Shown here one piece after another: positions 17,924 to 27,347 of a DNA stretch of 64,000 nucleotides. Within the stretch, counting starts at the first letter, position 1; each line of letters opens with the position of its first letter. The notes beneath the pieces are model-generated. The model saw only the letters and a list, made by a program, of their open reading frames with translations. It did no database searches and was not told the origin of the DNA. The position numbers were made by a program, and so were the translations under genes. The stretch comes from Bog-473 sp963756025 (GTDB taxonomy: Bacteria > Actinomycetota > Acidimicrobiia > Acidimicrobiales > RAAP-2): the NCBI GenBank assembly GCA_963756025.1, contig CAVWMF010000007.1, positions 1,139,739 to 1,203,738 of the forward strand. The letters are read 5' to 3'.

Positions 17924-19627
17924 TCAGCCCCGGATGACGTGGCCGGGCACCGCTCCGGTCGGCACGCCGCGGTCGAGAAGCAATTCGCCGTTCACGATCA
18001 CCGCACGATACCCCTCGGCCTCGACGACGAAGCGACCGGAGTCCGCCGGCATGTCCTCCACCCAGTGGGTCGCGCCCACTTTGAGCCGCTCGAGATCCAC
18101 CACGACAAGATCGGCCCACGCCCCGACCCGCACGACACCACGATCAAAGAACCCGTGCACCGCCGCAGGGATGGAGGTGAGCCGCCGCACGGCCTCCTCG
18201 AGCGAGAACGGATCGGGGACCCACTCGGTCAACAGACGCGTCGTGTAGTCCGCACCGACGAAAGACGCCAGGTGTGCGCCGCCGTCGCTGCTCCCGGCCA
18301 TGGAGAGCGGGTTGGTCACCAGGGCTTCGGTGACCATCCGACCACCACGCTCCGAAAGGGGCGTGACGAAGAACGTCGTCTTCAGGTTGTCTTCGAGGCA
18401 GAGGTCCAAGAACGTGTCCAACGGATCCCCACCGCGCGCACGCACGAGGTCGGCGACGGACCGGCCCACCCAGGCCGAGAACGCCGGGTCGCCGACGGCG
18501 TAGACGGTGGTGATGTCGAAGTTGAGGGGAAAAGAGGGCATCGGTGGGCCCGCCAGCTCCTCCCGCATGCGCGTGCGCACCAGTGGATCGCGCAGTGCCG
18601 CGGCCCGCTCCGGTTCGGGCAGGAGCAGGGGCTCCCTGAATGCGGGCATGTCGTCGAAGAGGAACGTCGTGTCGAGCGAGAAGTAGGCGCCACCTTGTTG
18701 GGTCCCGTACATCGGATAGAGGCGGAAGCCCTGGGCCGCCTGCTCTTCGATGAATTCCATGGAGCGGACCCAGCCCTCGGGCATGTTCGGGAACCAGACC
18801 ACCGGATTGAGATCCATCGGTTTGCCCGACACCTCGGACATCCGGTGCAGCAGGACACGGTCCTGCTCGTCGTACCCTTCAGCGAACGAGCGCGGGATGA
18901 TCTCGATCGCACCCCGGTCGAACTCGGCCAGAACGGAACAGAGGGCGATGACCTCCTCGTTGGTGGCCAGGTTCGACGGTACAGGCCGCCCGTCGTGGGC
19001 CTGGTGGATTTCGAGCTGGGACGTGCTGAAACCGTGGGCGCCGGCCTGCAGCGCATCGCGGAGCACCTGCTGCATTGCCGTGATCTCGTCGGAGGTGGCG
19101 GCACGGGTCGAGGCATCGTCCCCCATGACAAAGCGACGCACGGCCGAATGGCCGACGTACGCCGCCGCGTTGACGCCGATGCGACCTTCGAGCCCGTCGA
19201 GGAATTCACCGAATGTGCCTCCTCGAAAAGGCACTCCCTCCCGGAGCGCGGGCGCCGACATCCCTTCGACACGCGACAGCATCTCGAGAAGCCATGCCGC
19301 ATCACCATCGCGCGCCGGTGCGATCGTAAAGCCACAGTTGCCGGTCACGACCGTGGTCACGCCATGCCACGACGCGGGCGAGGCCGTCGGTTCGAAATGA
19401 AGTTGCGCGTCGTAGTGCGTGTGAATGTCGACGAATCCGGGCATGACCGTCAGTCCCTCGGCGTCGAGAACCGTCCGTGCGGCACCCAGCTCGGCGTCGG
19501 ACACCCGTCCCACCCGCGCGATACGCCCGTGTCGCACCCCCACGTCGGCCAGATAGGCGGGGACGCCTGTGCCATCGACCACACGCCCGCCGCGCACCAC
19601 CAGGTCGAAGGGGGAGCCAGTCGTCAT
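17924..19627 (-). CDS. N-acyl-D-amino-acid deacylase-like amidohydrolase
   Basis: This 567-residue metal-dependent hydrolase begins FDLVVRGGRVVDGTG and has the metal motif GFVDIHTHYDAQ near residue 64, then VVTGNCGF, the cysteine segment typical of D-aminoacylases. An SSDGGAHLASF stretch with another metal ligand lies near residue 440. The order matches the amidohydrolase_3/D-aminoacylase family, which removes acyl groups from D-amino acids or opens cyclic amides. The upstream ribosome-binding site is weak. It leads the folA gene by five bases. Confidence 0.88.
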   Translation of the reverse strand: MTTGSPFDLVVRGGRVVDGTGVPAYLADVGVRHGRIARVGRVSDAELGAARTVLDAEGLTVMPGFVDIHTHYDAQLHFEPTASPASWHGVTTVVTGNCGFTIAPARDGDAAWLLEMLSRVEGMSAPALREGVPFRGGTFGEFLDGLEGRIGVNAAAYVGHSAVRRFVMGDDASTRAATSDEITAMQQVLRDALQAGAHGFSTSQLEIHQAHDGRPVPSNLATNEEVIALCSVLAEFDRGAIEIIPRSFAEGYDEQDRVLLHRMSEVSGKPMDLNPVVWFPNMPEGWVRSMEFIEEQAAQGFRLYPMYGTQQGGAYFSLDTTFLFDDMPAFREPLLLPEPERAAALRDPLVRTRMREELAGPPMPSFPLNFDITTVYAVGDPAFSAWVGRSVADLVRARGGDPLDTFLDLCLEDNLKTTFFVTPLSERGGRMVTEALVTNPLSMAGSSDGGAHLASFVGADYTTRLLTEWVPDPFSLEEAVRRLTSIPAAVHGFFDRGVVRVGAWADLVVVDLERLKVGATHWVEDMPADSGRFVVEAEGYRAVIVNGELLLDRGVPTGAVPGHVIRG

Positions 19628-19676
19628 AGCGACAGATTAGGCACAACTGACCGATCACTCCTCTGGACGATCCGCC

Positions 19677-20220
19677 ATGTCCGGGTCCTCCGGTTTGACG
19701 GCGCCCGACGTGACCGACATGCTGCCCGTGATGGAGGTGATCGTTCTGGCCGACACCCACCTCACCGGGGGATTCGGCCTGATCGGGGATCAGGTGCGCC
19801 AGGCCGTGGCCCAGGCGGACGTCGTCCTCCATGCCGGCGACGTCACCTCACGACAAGCGCTGGTGGAACTCCAGTCCCTGGCGGACACCCGGGCCGTGCT
19901 CGGCAACAACGATCACGACCTGATCGGCATTCTCCCGGAGAGCCAACTCTTCGAGCTCGAAGGGATCCGCGTCGCCCTCGTCCATGACAGCGGGCCCGCG
20001 AAGGGCCGGCCCGCACGCCTGCACCGGCGATTCCCCGATGCCGGGCTCATCGTCTTCGGGCACAGCCACGTGCCGTTCGATGAGCTCGGCCTGGAGGGTC
20101 AGATCCTCTTCAATCCCGGTTCAGCCACGCAACGACGCGCCCAGCCGCACCGGACGTTCGGCCGGCTGCACATCGCGCGACGGCCGGCTCGTGGACCGCC
20201 TCATCGAAATCGTGCGCTGA
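19677..20220 (+). CDS. YfcE/MJ0936-type metallophosphoesterase, frameshifted near the end
   Basis: A small calcineurin-like phosphoesterase shows LADTHL, HAGDVTSRQ, LGNNDHDL, LVHDSG and FGHSHVPF in canonical order, giving two metal-binding sites. The conserved C-terminus RDGRLVDRLIEIV is read in a second frame and ends at 20220. One base appears missing near 20180. As it stands the original frame runs on to 20345 with unrelated sequence that overlaps the convergent amidohydrolase gene. All catalytic motifs precede the shift. The start at 19677 is provisional; the ATG at 19731 begins the conserved domain. Confidence 0.75.
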
Positions 20221-20234
20221 GCGGGGCCACCCGG

Positions 20235-21320
20235 TCACGCGCCGAGCGCGGCCAGGTCGAAACCGAACACCTCCGCCGCATTGCCGTTGACGATCGCGTT
20301 GAAGTCCTCGTCGCTGACGCCGTCGAATTGCTCTTCGCAGGCTGATCGGGACTCGGGCCAGGTGCCCTCGGGGTGCGGGTAGTCATTACCCCACATGAGC
20401 GTGCTGATGCCGGTAACCCGGCGATTGTTGATGGCGACGGGGTCGTACATGAAGGTGGCATGCGCTTGACGTCGGATGAGCTCACTCGGCTTCAGCGACA
20501 ACTTCGGCCGGGCGTACATGGAATGATCGTCATAGATTCGATCGGCTTGCGTCATGATCCAGCCCAACCAGGACGCACCGGTCTCCACCGTGACGACCCG
20601 GAGCTGCGGATAGCGGTCCATTGCCCCTCCGGCGGCCAGGCTCAGCAGTACCATCGGCCCGTCGAGCTGTGCGCCCAGTATGTAGTTGATCACCGCTCCC
20701 CCCGGACCACGCACCACCCGTGGCTCGTAGCCGGTACCCGAGTGGAAGGTGACGGGAAGGCCTGTTTCGGAGATGGCGGCCCAGAGCGGATCGTAGGCGG
20801 AGTCGTTGTAGGGCCGCGTGGGGACCCGCGCCGGAAGGAAGAGTGCCCGGAAGCCGGCCTCCGCGACGAGCTTCACTTCCCGGATGGCGTCGTCGATCTC
20901 GATCGCCGGGACAAGACCCACCGGAAGGATGCGGTGATGCCCGCCCAGGGCTTCTCCCGCCCAGTCGTTGTAGGCCCGGCACAGGGCCAGCTGCAGGGCG
21001 GGATCATCCGAGGCGAAGCACGCCTGGAGGGCGAAGGTCGGGAAGACCACCTCGGCGCTGACACCGTCGCGCTCCTGATCCTTCACTCGCTTCTCACTGT
21101 CCCAGTCGCCGACCACGGCTACCTCGAGCTGGCTGGCCGTCATCAACTTGCGGGGCGAGAGCCCTTCGACGACGAGGACCCGCCACCCGTCTCTGGTGTC
21201 GATGCGCGGCGCCCGGGAGCGCAGGTCTGCAGAAAGGCGCTCGGCATACAGCTCGATCGGCTCGGTGACGTGCGCATCCGTGGAGATGAACGTCGCGCCA
21301 CGGTACGTCCCGGTGTTCAT
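20235..21320 (-). CDS. Amidohydrolase-2 family protein (decarboxylase-like)
   Basis: This TIM-barrel metal-dependent hydrolase of about 361 residues starts FISTDAHVTEP, with the DxH metal motif, and later shows VTFHSGTGYEP and MWGNDYPHPEGTWP, the aspartate ligand. The group includes aminocarboxymuconate-semialdehyde and resorcylate decarboxylases as well as unassigned actinobacterial proteins. The ATG at 21320 follows GAAGGAGG at good spacing. It is the last gene of the operon beginning at 26617 and lies 19 bases after the DUF35 gene, suggesting a role in the same catabolic route. Confidence 0.87.
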   Translation of the reverse strand: MNTGTYRGATFISTDAHVTEPIELYAERLSADLRSRAPRIDTRDGWRVLVVEGLSPRKLMTASQLEVAVVGDWDSEKRVKDQERDGVSAEVVFPTFALQACFASDDPALQLALCRAYNDWAGEALGGHHRILPVGLVPAIEIDDAIREVKLVAEAGFRALFLPARVPTRPYNDSAYDPLWAAISETGLPVTFHSGTGYEPRVVRGPGGAVINYILGAQLDGPMVLLSLAAGGAMDRYPQLRVVTVETGASWLGWIMTQADRIYDDHSMYARPKLSLKPSELIRRQAHATFMYDPVAINNRRVTGISTLMWGNDYPHPEGTWPESRSACEEQFDGVSDEDFNAIVNGNAAEVFGFDLAALGA

Positions 21321-21339
21321 GTCGTCCTCCTTCGTCGCG

Positions 21340-21825
21340 TCATCGGTCATACCTCACGCGGGCGCCGGCATCGGCCGGGCGGAATCGATAGACCGCGACC
21401 CCCTCGCCCGCATCCTCCCAGACCACCTCGAGTGGCATCCCGATCTCGACGTCGCCCACGGCGACCTCGACCAGATTTGCCACCAGCCGGGCGCTCGGTG
21501 CCCCTTCCGGTTCGACCACCGCGATCACCATCGGCAGGTAGTCGCGCAACTGCGGGGCCAGGGCATGTCGGATGACCGTGAAGCTGTACAGCGTCGCTCG
21601 CCCGTTCAGGTCCACCCATTCCGATTCCTGGGTGCGGCAGTGCGGGCAGAACGGACCGGGCGGGTGGCGGACCGTCCCGCAGGTACGGCAACGTTGGACC
21701 ACCAGTTGATGCCGCCCCGCGGCCACCCAGAACGGTTCCGTCCACGCATTGGGGGCCAGCGAAACCATGCCGATCGGCGCCGCCACGGCGACGTCGCGTG
21801 ATCCGGCTGCATGCACCTCAGGCAC
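21340..21825 (-). CDS. DUF35 OB-fold protein with zinc ribbon
   Basis: This 161-residue protein has an N-terminal rubredoxin-like zinc ribbon (CRTCGTVRHPPGPFCPHC) followed by an OB-fold domain (LYSFTVIRH, LVEVAVGDVEIGMPLEVVW). DUF35 proteins commonly partner a thiolase-like protein and bind acyl-CoA. In steroid side-chain degradation such pairs act as retro-aldolases. The GTG start at 21825 overlaps the end of the thiolase-like gene by 8 bases, and AAAGGAGG precedes it, so coexpression in a fixed ratio is likely. Confidence 0.9.
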   Translation of the reverse strand: MPEVHAAGSRDVAVAAPIGMVSLAPNAWTEPFWVAAGRHQLVVQRCRTCGTVRHPPGPFCPHCRTQESEWVDLNGRATLYSFTVIRHALAPQLRDYLPMVIAVVEPEGAPSARLVANLVEVAVGDVEIGMPLEVVWEDAGEGVAVYRFRPADAGARVRYDR

Positions 21826-23016
21826 CGTCCGCCTCCTTTTTCAAGATCAAGCCGCTCACCGGGAGCGGAGCGGGTCCTCCGGTCACGAGAGTGACCTCGG
21901 CGTTGGCGACCTGGTTGACCGCCGTGCCGCGAAGCTGTTCGACACCTTCGACGACGTGCGTGAACCCGATGATGTAGGCATCGGACAGGTTTCCGCCGTG
22001 CGTATTGACGGGGATCGTCCCCCCGAGATAGCGGATATTCCCGTCCGCCACGAACGGTCCCGACTCCCCGACGGGGCAGAACCCGTAATCCTCGAGCTGC
22101 ATGAGAACCATCCCGGTGAAGTGGTCGTAGATGAGAGCGACGTCGACGTCAGCGGGCCCGAGTCCAGCTCTGCGGTAGAGATCCTGCGCCACGGGGCGAT
22201 GACCCGACGATGCGAAAGTCTCATCGGGCATGCCCATCCAGGTAATGGACTGGCCCCAGCTTCCTGCTCCGCCCTGCGCGCTCGCCGTGACGTAGACAGG
22301 TGGCTGGCGCAGATCACGTGCTCTCTCCGAGGACGTCGTGACCACGGCCACCGCACCGTCGCACTCGAGGCAGTAGTCGAACAGGCAGAAGGGCTCCGAG
22401 ATCATCCGGGCGGCGAAATAGTCTTCTTTGGTCAGCGGCGACCGCATCAGCGCTGAAGGACGATCGCGCGCATTTTCCCTCGTGGAGATCGCCACCTCAG
22501 CCAGGTGCTCGCGCGTGGTCCCGTACTTGTACATGTGACGTTGGGTCAGGATGGCGAACATCTGGCCCGGCCCCATCAGCCCGGATGGCTGATGAAGTCG
22601 GATTCGGGCGTCGGTGGCGCCGAATAGGCTCCCGGCGCTCTTCGGGCGAAAGCCGAGCCGAATCGACCCGTGGGCGCTTGTTGCATCGCCATCACGCTGA
22701 CGACCACATCGGCGTGTCCCGACACGATGGCGGCGGCGGCCAATCCGATGGCACCGGCCGCCCCGCCACCGCCTCCCGTGAGGGTGGCCGTGAACCGCAC
22801 GTCGGGTATGCCGAGAGTCTGGGCCAAAAGCGCGGCATCGATGCCGCCGCCGGAGTAGAGAGCGAATCCGTCCACGTCGTCACAGCTCAGACCGGCGTCC
22901 CCCAACGCCGCCAGAATGGCTTTTCCCGCCAATTCGAGGACAGTTTGAGGGGCCGAGGCGCCGCGCCGGTAGTAGGGCGTCGCCCCCACTCCGACGATCG
23001 CCGTCCGATCTCGCAT
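21818..23016 (-). pseudogene. Thiolase-like (SCP2/Ltp2-type) protein, frameshifted
   Basis: The N-terminal half (RTAIVGVGATPYYRRG to about 22584) and the C-terminal half (MGPGQMFAILTQRHMYKYG to 21818) are in different frames. One base seems missing at the junction near 22578, where the sequence reads TGATGG. The nucleophile loop reads LTGGGGGAAGAIGLA, with no cysteine where thiolases have one, and the C-terminal loop is PVNTHGGNLSDAY rather than the thiolase GHPxGxSG. Both changes are typical of DUF35-partnered thiolase-like aldolases. The TGATG overlap could allow reinitiation and a two-chain protein, but a frameshift is simpler. Confidence 0.8.
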
Positions 23017-23032
23017 GGACCGGACACTGGTG

Positions 23033-24593
23033 TCAGGCACTCCGATTCCCCCCTCCGGGATAGCCCCCGCCACCGTGCGTGGCATCGAGGGTGTCATAGT
23101 CGATGGCGAAACCGCGCATCGGCAGTTCGTCGACAAAGGTCACGAACCGCGGCTTCTTGTAGGAAGCGATCGAGGCCCGGCAGTGTTCGATCAATTCCGT
23201 CGGCGTCCACCGACCCGCCTTCCTCGAGCACCACGATGGCTTTGACCGACTGCGCCCACCGGTCGTCGGGAACGCCGATCACCGCTGCGGCGCGCACACC
23301 CGGATGTTGGCGCAAGCAGGCCTCGACCTCGGCCGGGTAGATGTTCTCGGCCGCCGACTTGATCATCCGCGACATGGGGGCGATGAAGGTAACCGATCCG
23401 TCGCGGTGACGTCGGGCCAGATCGCCCGTATGGTACCAACCGCCCCTGAACTTCTCTGCGTTGAGGACCGGACGATTGTGATACCCGTTCATCACGAGTG
23501 GGCCTCGTAGAACCATTTCACCGACCTCGTCCGGCGGCACGTCGATCCCCTCGGGATCGACGACCCGTAGCTCGACCAGCGGAATGGGCCGGCCGTGAAG
23601 TCCCTCTCCGCCCAGGGCGGCGAATGTCGCAAGGCCTCCGACCTCCGTTTGCCCCGTGCCCCCCGGACGTTGCGCCCAGGGGCTCTCGTCAGGTGAGACC
23701 ATCGCGTCCCACTCGGGCGTCGACCTCGGCCAGCGCAGGGTTTTCAAATCCGTCCGCACGGAACTGTTCAGCTCCACCAGATCGCTGATCGTCGTCGGCA
23801 TCAGAAAGGCGCCCGTACAGCGGTTGTCGGCAATGACCCGCAAGAGCAGCTCAGCATCGACCCGCGGCACGAAGACATTCGTGGCGCCGAGCACGTACAT
23901 GGCCAACGTGCACATCCACGTGCCGAGGTGGAACAGCGGTCCGGAATTGAGAAAGACGTCGTCGGCGCGCAGTCCCCGCACCATTGCGTTGGCGACGCCG
24001 ACGGTCGTCAAGGTGCGATGGCTGAGGAGCGCACCGTGGGGATGCCCGCCGAACGCTCCGGTATAGATCATGAGGGCGGCCGCCCCTGGTTGGGCCTGCG
24101 TGCCCGGTGCGAACGGCGCCACGGTCCCGACGAAGGCGCCGTAGGACTCTTCACCGTCGTTCGACCCGCCGCCATCGTGTTGGATCCAGCGGGATGACGT
24201 CGACGCCGCCGCGTCACGGGCGGACCGGATCGCCGCACCGACTTCCTCTTCCTGCCAAAAGACCAGCTTGGGATCGGCATCGTCGAGGACGAACGCGAGC
24301 TCGGCGCTCGACTGCCGCCAGTTGACCGGGCAGAAGACGGCACCGATGTGGGCACACGCCGCCAGCGCCTGGAGCACACGGTGACAGTTCTGGCCCAGCC
24401 AGAGGACCCGGTCGCCCGGACCGACTCCCGCACCCTGCAGCGCCGCGGCCAGTTGCAGTACCTCGACCTGGTACGCAGACCAGGTCAGGCGCTCCTCGCC
24501 ACACACGGCGGCCAATCCTTCAGGGCGACTGCGCGCATGCTCGTCCAGGAGCGACGACAACGTGGCCTCGGTCGTGCCGACGTACGTCGTCAC
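23033..24593 (-). pseudogene. AMP-dependent acyl-CoA synthetase, C-terminus frameshifted
   Basis: This ANL-superfamily ligase activates a carboxylic acid as acyl-AMP and then acyl-CoA. Visible motifs are IYTGAFGGHPHGALLSH (a divergent P-loop), GQTEVGG, YHTGDLARRH and a hinge-region stretch RMIKSAAENIYPAEVEA. After VDADG an extra base near 23204 shifts the frame. The correct continuation (ELIEHCRASIASYKKPRFV) ends at 23033, while the unshifted frame stops at 23094. The P-loop and the final lysine motif are both atypical, so the substrate class is open. The GTG start overlaps the stop of the preceding gene as GTGA. Confidence 0.82.
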
Positions 24594-25306
24594 GGGCGCT
24601 CGCCGGTGTCACGTGCCCGCTCGATCTCGACGATGGGGTCACGGCGCCCACACGAGCAGATGTCTTCGGTGACGTGCCCCGCCAGACCGGTATCGAAATG
24701 GTCGAACGGAAGCGCCCGCCGAGCCCGGCTCGAGACGTGAAGAGTACCCCCTTCGTTTCGGACGACCCACTGGCGTCCGTCGACGTGCAGCTTGCGCGAG
24801 CGGCACGACAACGCCAGGACCGGACCCACGAGCTCGAACGCCAATGCGTCCACTCCCGCAGCCCGCAGTCGACCCTCGGCGCCCGCGCCGGCGATCACGA
24901 TCGGGATACTCGAGAAGAAGGATTTGGGATCGTGACCCCGCTCGAGGATCCCGTCGACCAACGCATCGTTGACGCCGATGACAGCGGTGACCGTCAGGAG
25001 GCGGGCGAACATCTCCACTCGATCCACATCCATGGCCGATGCGTCGGCGTTGCACACCAAAAGACCCATCTCTTTCGCCGCGACCTGCAGCGGATGGAAG
25101 AACCCGACATCGGCCACCGTGGACGTCACGATGACGACCGAGCGATCGGGGAGACCAAGGGCCGACACGGCCGTCATGGCCGCGGCGGTGTCGTGCTGTA
25201 TATCGTCGAAACTGAGCGGAAGGAGCCGGTCATCGCCGTAGCGGCCGTAGCCCCACATGTCGTCGCCCGAGACGCGCGGCACCTGCCAGTGATTCGAGCC
25301 AGTCAC
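24590..25306 (-). CDS. Unrecognised 238-residue protein, distantly ligase-like
   Basis: I do not recognise this protein with confidence. It starts VTGSNHWQVPRVSGDDMW and has the segment SLPDRSVVIVTSTVADVG-like around residue 60. Alternating hydrophobic strands and a C-terminal CSCGRRDPIVEIER resemble the zinc-binding end of PaaK/LuxE-type acyl ligases. It could be an orphan half of such a ligase that partners the preceding gene. The GTG start at 25306 overlaps the restored stop of the PaaK-like gene, and its own stop overlaps the start of the acyl-CoA synthetase. Tight translational coupling is therefore likely. Confidence 0.65.
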   Translation of the reverse strand: MTGSNHWQVPRVSGDDMWGYGRYGDDRLLPLSFDDIQHDTAAAMTAVSALGLPDRSVVIVTSTVADVGFFHPLQVAAKEMGLLVCNADASAMDVDRVEMFARLLTVTAVIGVNDALVDGILERGHDPKSFFSSIPIVIAGAGAEGRLRAAGVDALAFELVGPVLALSCRSRKLHVDGRQWVVRNEGGTLHVSSRARRALPFDHFDTGLAGHVTEDICSCGRRDPIVEIERARDTGERP

Positions 25307-26617
25307 GACGACGCCACCCGGGGGATCTTGTGGGGTGGGCCCAGTCGCAACAAAACCTCGTTGTCGACGAGCTCCACCTCGGGTGCGATCCCGACCGCCG
25401 CGGCGATGGCCTCGACCAGGTCCTCCCGGACCGACGTCAGGGTTCGGCCATCCGGATCCGCCGTGTGGCCCACACGCACCCTGAGCGCGCCCATTTCCCG
25501 TCCCGTCCGAATCAGTTGGAAGTACCCGGCGGAGGACTCCGGCACGGACTCCACCGCTCTCCAGATATCCATCGGCAGACACCGAGTGGCCATCGATCAC
25601 CACCTCGTCCCCCTTTCGACCGACCGGCCACAGACGCATGCCGGTCCGTCCGCACGGGCACGGCGCCGTACTCCATCGCACGAGATCCTCCGACCGGTAG
25701 CGCACCAGGGGGTTGCCGCTGCGGGGGACCAGGTTGGTCGCAACCAGCTCACCCACCTCTCCCTCCGACACGGGAGAGGAGCCATCGGGATCGAGGATCT
25801 CGATGAGTACCGAGTCCTCGCCGGCATGCAGGCCATCGTGCTCTCTGCATTCGGTCGCACTCCCCACGTCTCCCACCGCCGTGTGGAGAAAGGGCTCGCC
25901 ACCCCAGCGTTCCAGATCACCGCGGGCCTCGATGCCGAGATGATCACCACCGATCACCACGCCCTTGTAGCTCGCGAACACCTCACTCAGCGCGTGGGGC
26001 AGCATGCCCGTTCGTTCCATGTGGGCCAAAGCCATGATGAGGGGGCCGCTCAGGAGGTACAGAAGCGTCGGCTCCAACTCGAGCGAGGCGCGGCACCAAC
26101 GATCGAACTCGGAAGGGTGGTGATCGAAGAGCACGGCTGACGCACCGATCGCATGTGTGGTGAGCCACGCGGGTCCCCGAAACGTGAACAACATGAACGC
26201 CACGGCATCACCTGGACGCACGCCGATCTCCCACCAGTCGCGCGCCAAGCCGACTCCTTCGCCGTGACCGACCGGGAGCAGCACGGGGTCACCGGTTGTT
26301 CCGGTGGTCGAGGAGAGGGCACTGGCATCAGCCATGCGCCGGAGGCCGCCCAAGGGGTCACCATGGGCCGTTCGGTAGGCGCGCACCGTGTCCTTGTCCA
26401 CGAAGGGAACCCGGGCTTGGAACTCCGCCAGCGACGTGATTTCGGATGCCCGGAGCCCGACCGTCCCCCACGCCTCTGCGAAGAGTGGCGAATGGCGCTC
26501 CACGTAACCGAGAGCCTCGAGCAGCCGATTCTCCTGGTAGGAGCGGAGATCGTCCCGATCCATCGACTCGATGTTCTTGTCGAGCATGCGAGTCAGCGGC
26601 TCCACGGTTGCGGGCAT
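25303..26617 (-). pseudogene. PaaK-like phenylacetate-CoA-ligase family protein, frameshifted
   Basis: This protein of about 437 residues in restored form begins MPATVEPLTRMLDKNIESMD and has RVPFVDKDTVRAYR, the glycine/serine/threonine P-loop SSTTGTTGDP and the CPCGRTGMRLWPVGRKGDE zinc/hinge region. These are hallmarks of the phenylacetate-CoA ligase family. An extra base near 25577 shifts the frame. The continuation LPMDIWRAVESVPE runs to a stop at 25303, while the unshifted frame reads through into the next gene and creates an artificial 675-codon fusion. GAGGAGG precedes the ATG. It is the first gene of the operon and probably activates its aromatic or alicyclic acid substrate. Confidence 0.8.
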
Positions 26618-26635
26618 GTACGACCTCCTCGCGGC

Positions 26636-26673
26636 AAGTTAGACTTATGGCAGTAGAGTGTCAAGTGGCACTT
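26636..26673 (-). promoter_or_regulatory. Promoter with palindrome for the catabolic operon
   Basis: On the minus strand TTGACA (26659-26664) and TAACTT (26636-26641) are 17 bases apart and point at the PaaK-like gene. A perfect 11-base palindrome AAGTGGCACTT (26663-26673) overlaps the -35 box. It lies between that gene and the divergent TetR gene at 26712, so it is a good candidate operator for that regulator. Confidence 0.5.
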
Positions 26674-26711
26674 CGCTGTCAATCGGATCGCACAACGACG
26701 ACGGGAGCATC

Positions 26712-27347
26712 ATGAAGATCGACGCCTCGCCAATCTTCGCCGCGACCGGCAAAGGGGCCGCTCGGCCCGACCGACGTGCGCAGAACCGGGATCGGACCCG
26801 CCAGGCACTCGCAGAAGCAGCCATCGAGCTGTTCGCGCAACAGGGCTACGGGGCGACGACGGTCGAGCAGATCGCCAATCTGGCCGCCGTCTCCCCCCGG
26901 ACGTTCTTCCGCCATTTCGACTCGAAGGAGGACGTCCTCCTCCCCCTCGACGAACCCATGGCAGTGGCACCCGCCATCAGGAGCCAACCGCCGTCGATGA
27001 GCGATATGGAGGCTCTCCGCACAGCCCTCGTGGCGACGGCACCGGCCAACGAACCGGCCGTGGCCAGGATTCGCATGTTGCGAGAAGCGCTCTCCTCTTC
27101 GGCCGCTCTCCGTGGACGTGACTTCGATCAGCGAAATCTGAGCGAGCAGGCAATGGCGCGCGCGCTGGCTGATCGGCGGCAATTGGACGAACCCGATCCA
27201 GAAGCCAGGCTCGCCGCCATCATCGGCTTCGCTGTCCTTCGCACCGCCATGGACCGCTGGCTCGACCTTCCGGATCCGACACCGTTGGGGCCTTTGATCG
27301 AAGTCGAGTTCGGTCGTGCCCGCCACCTGATGACGGACGACACCTGA
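26712..27347 (+). CDS. TetR-family transcriptional regulator
   Basis: This regulator of about 211 residues has an N-terminal helix-turn-helix, RQALAEAAIELFAQQGYG then TTVEQIANLAAVSPRTFFRHFDSKEDVL. The C-terminal domain resembles actinobacterial TetR proteins with acyl-CoA-type ligands (MftR-like), by general impression only. The ATG at 26712 follows GGGAG; an upstream ATG at 26658 would overlap the promoter region and is less likely. It diverges from the catabolic operon and overlaps the next gene by one base (TGATG), so it probably controls both. Confidence 0.88.
   Translation: MKIDASPIFAATGKGAARPDRRAQNRDRTRQALAEAAIELFAQQGYGATTVEQIANLAAVSPRTFFRHFDSKEDVLLPLDEPMAVAPAIRSQPPSMSDMEALRTALVATAPANEPAVARIRMLREALSSSAALRGRDFDQRNLSEQAMARALADRRQLDEPDPEARLAAIIGFAVLRTAMDRWLDLPDPTPLGPLIEVEFGRARHLMTDDT

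Noticed and set aside
17939..19987. Plus-strand open frame of 682 codons
   Set aside because: It is antisense to the D-aminoacylase-like gene and has no recognisable domain; long shadows are expected at this GC content.
24590..26617. Apparent 675-residue fusion of a PaaK-like ligase with the following protein
   Set aside because: One extra base near 25577 puts the ligase into the frame of the next gene. The ligase's real end is readable in another frame and stops at 25303, right at the start of the next gene.
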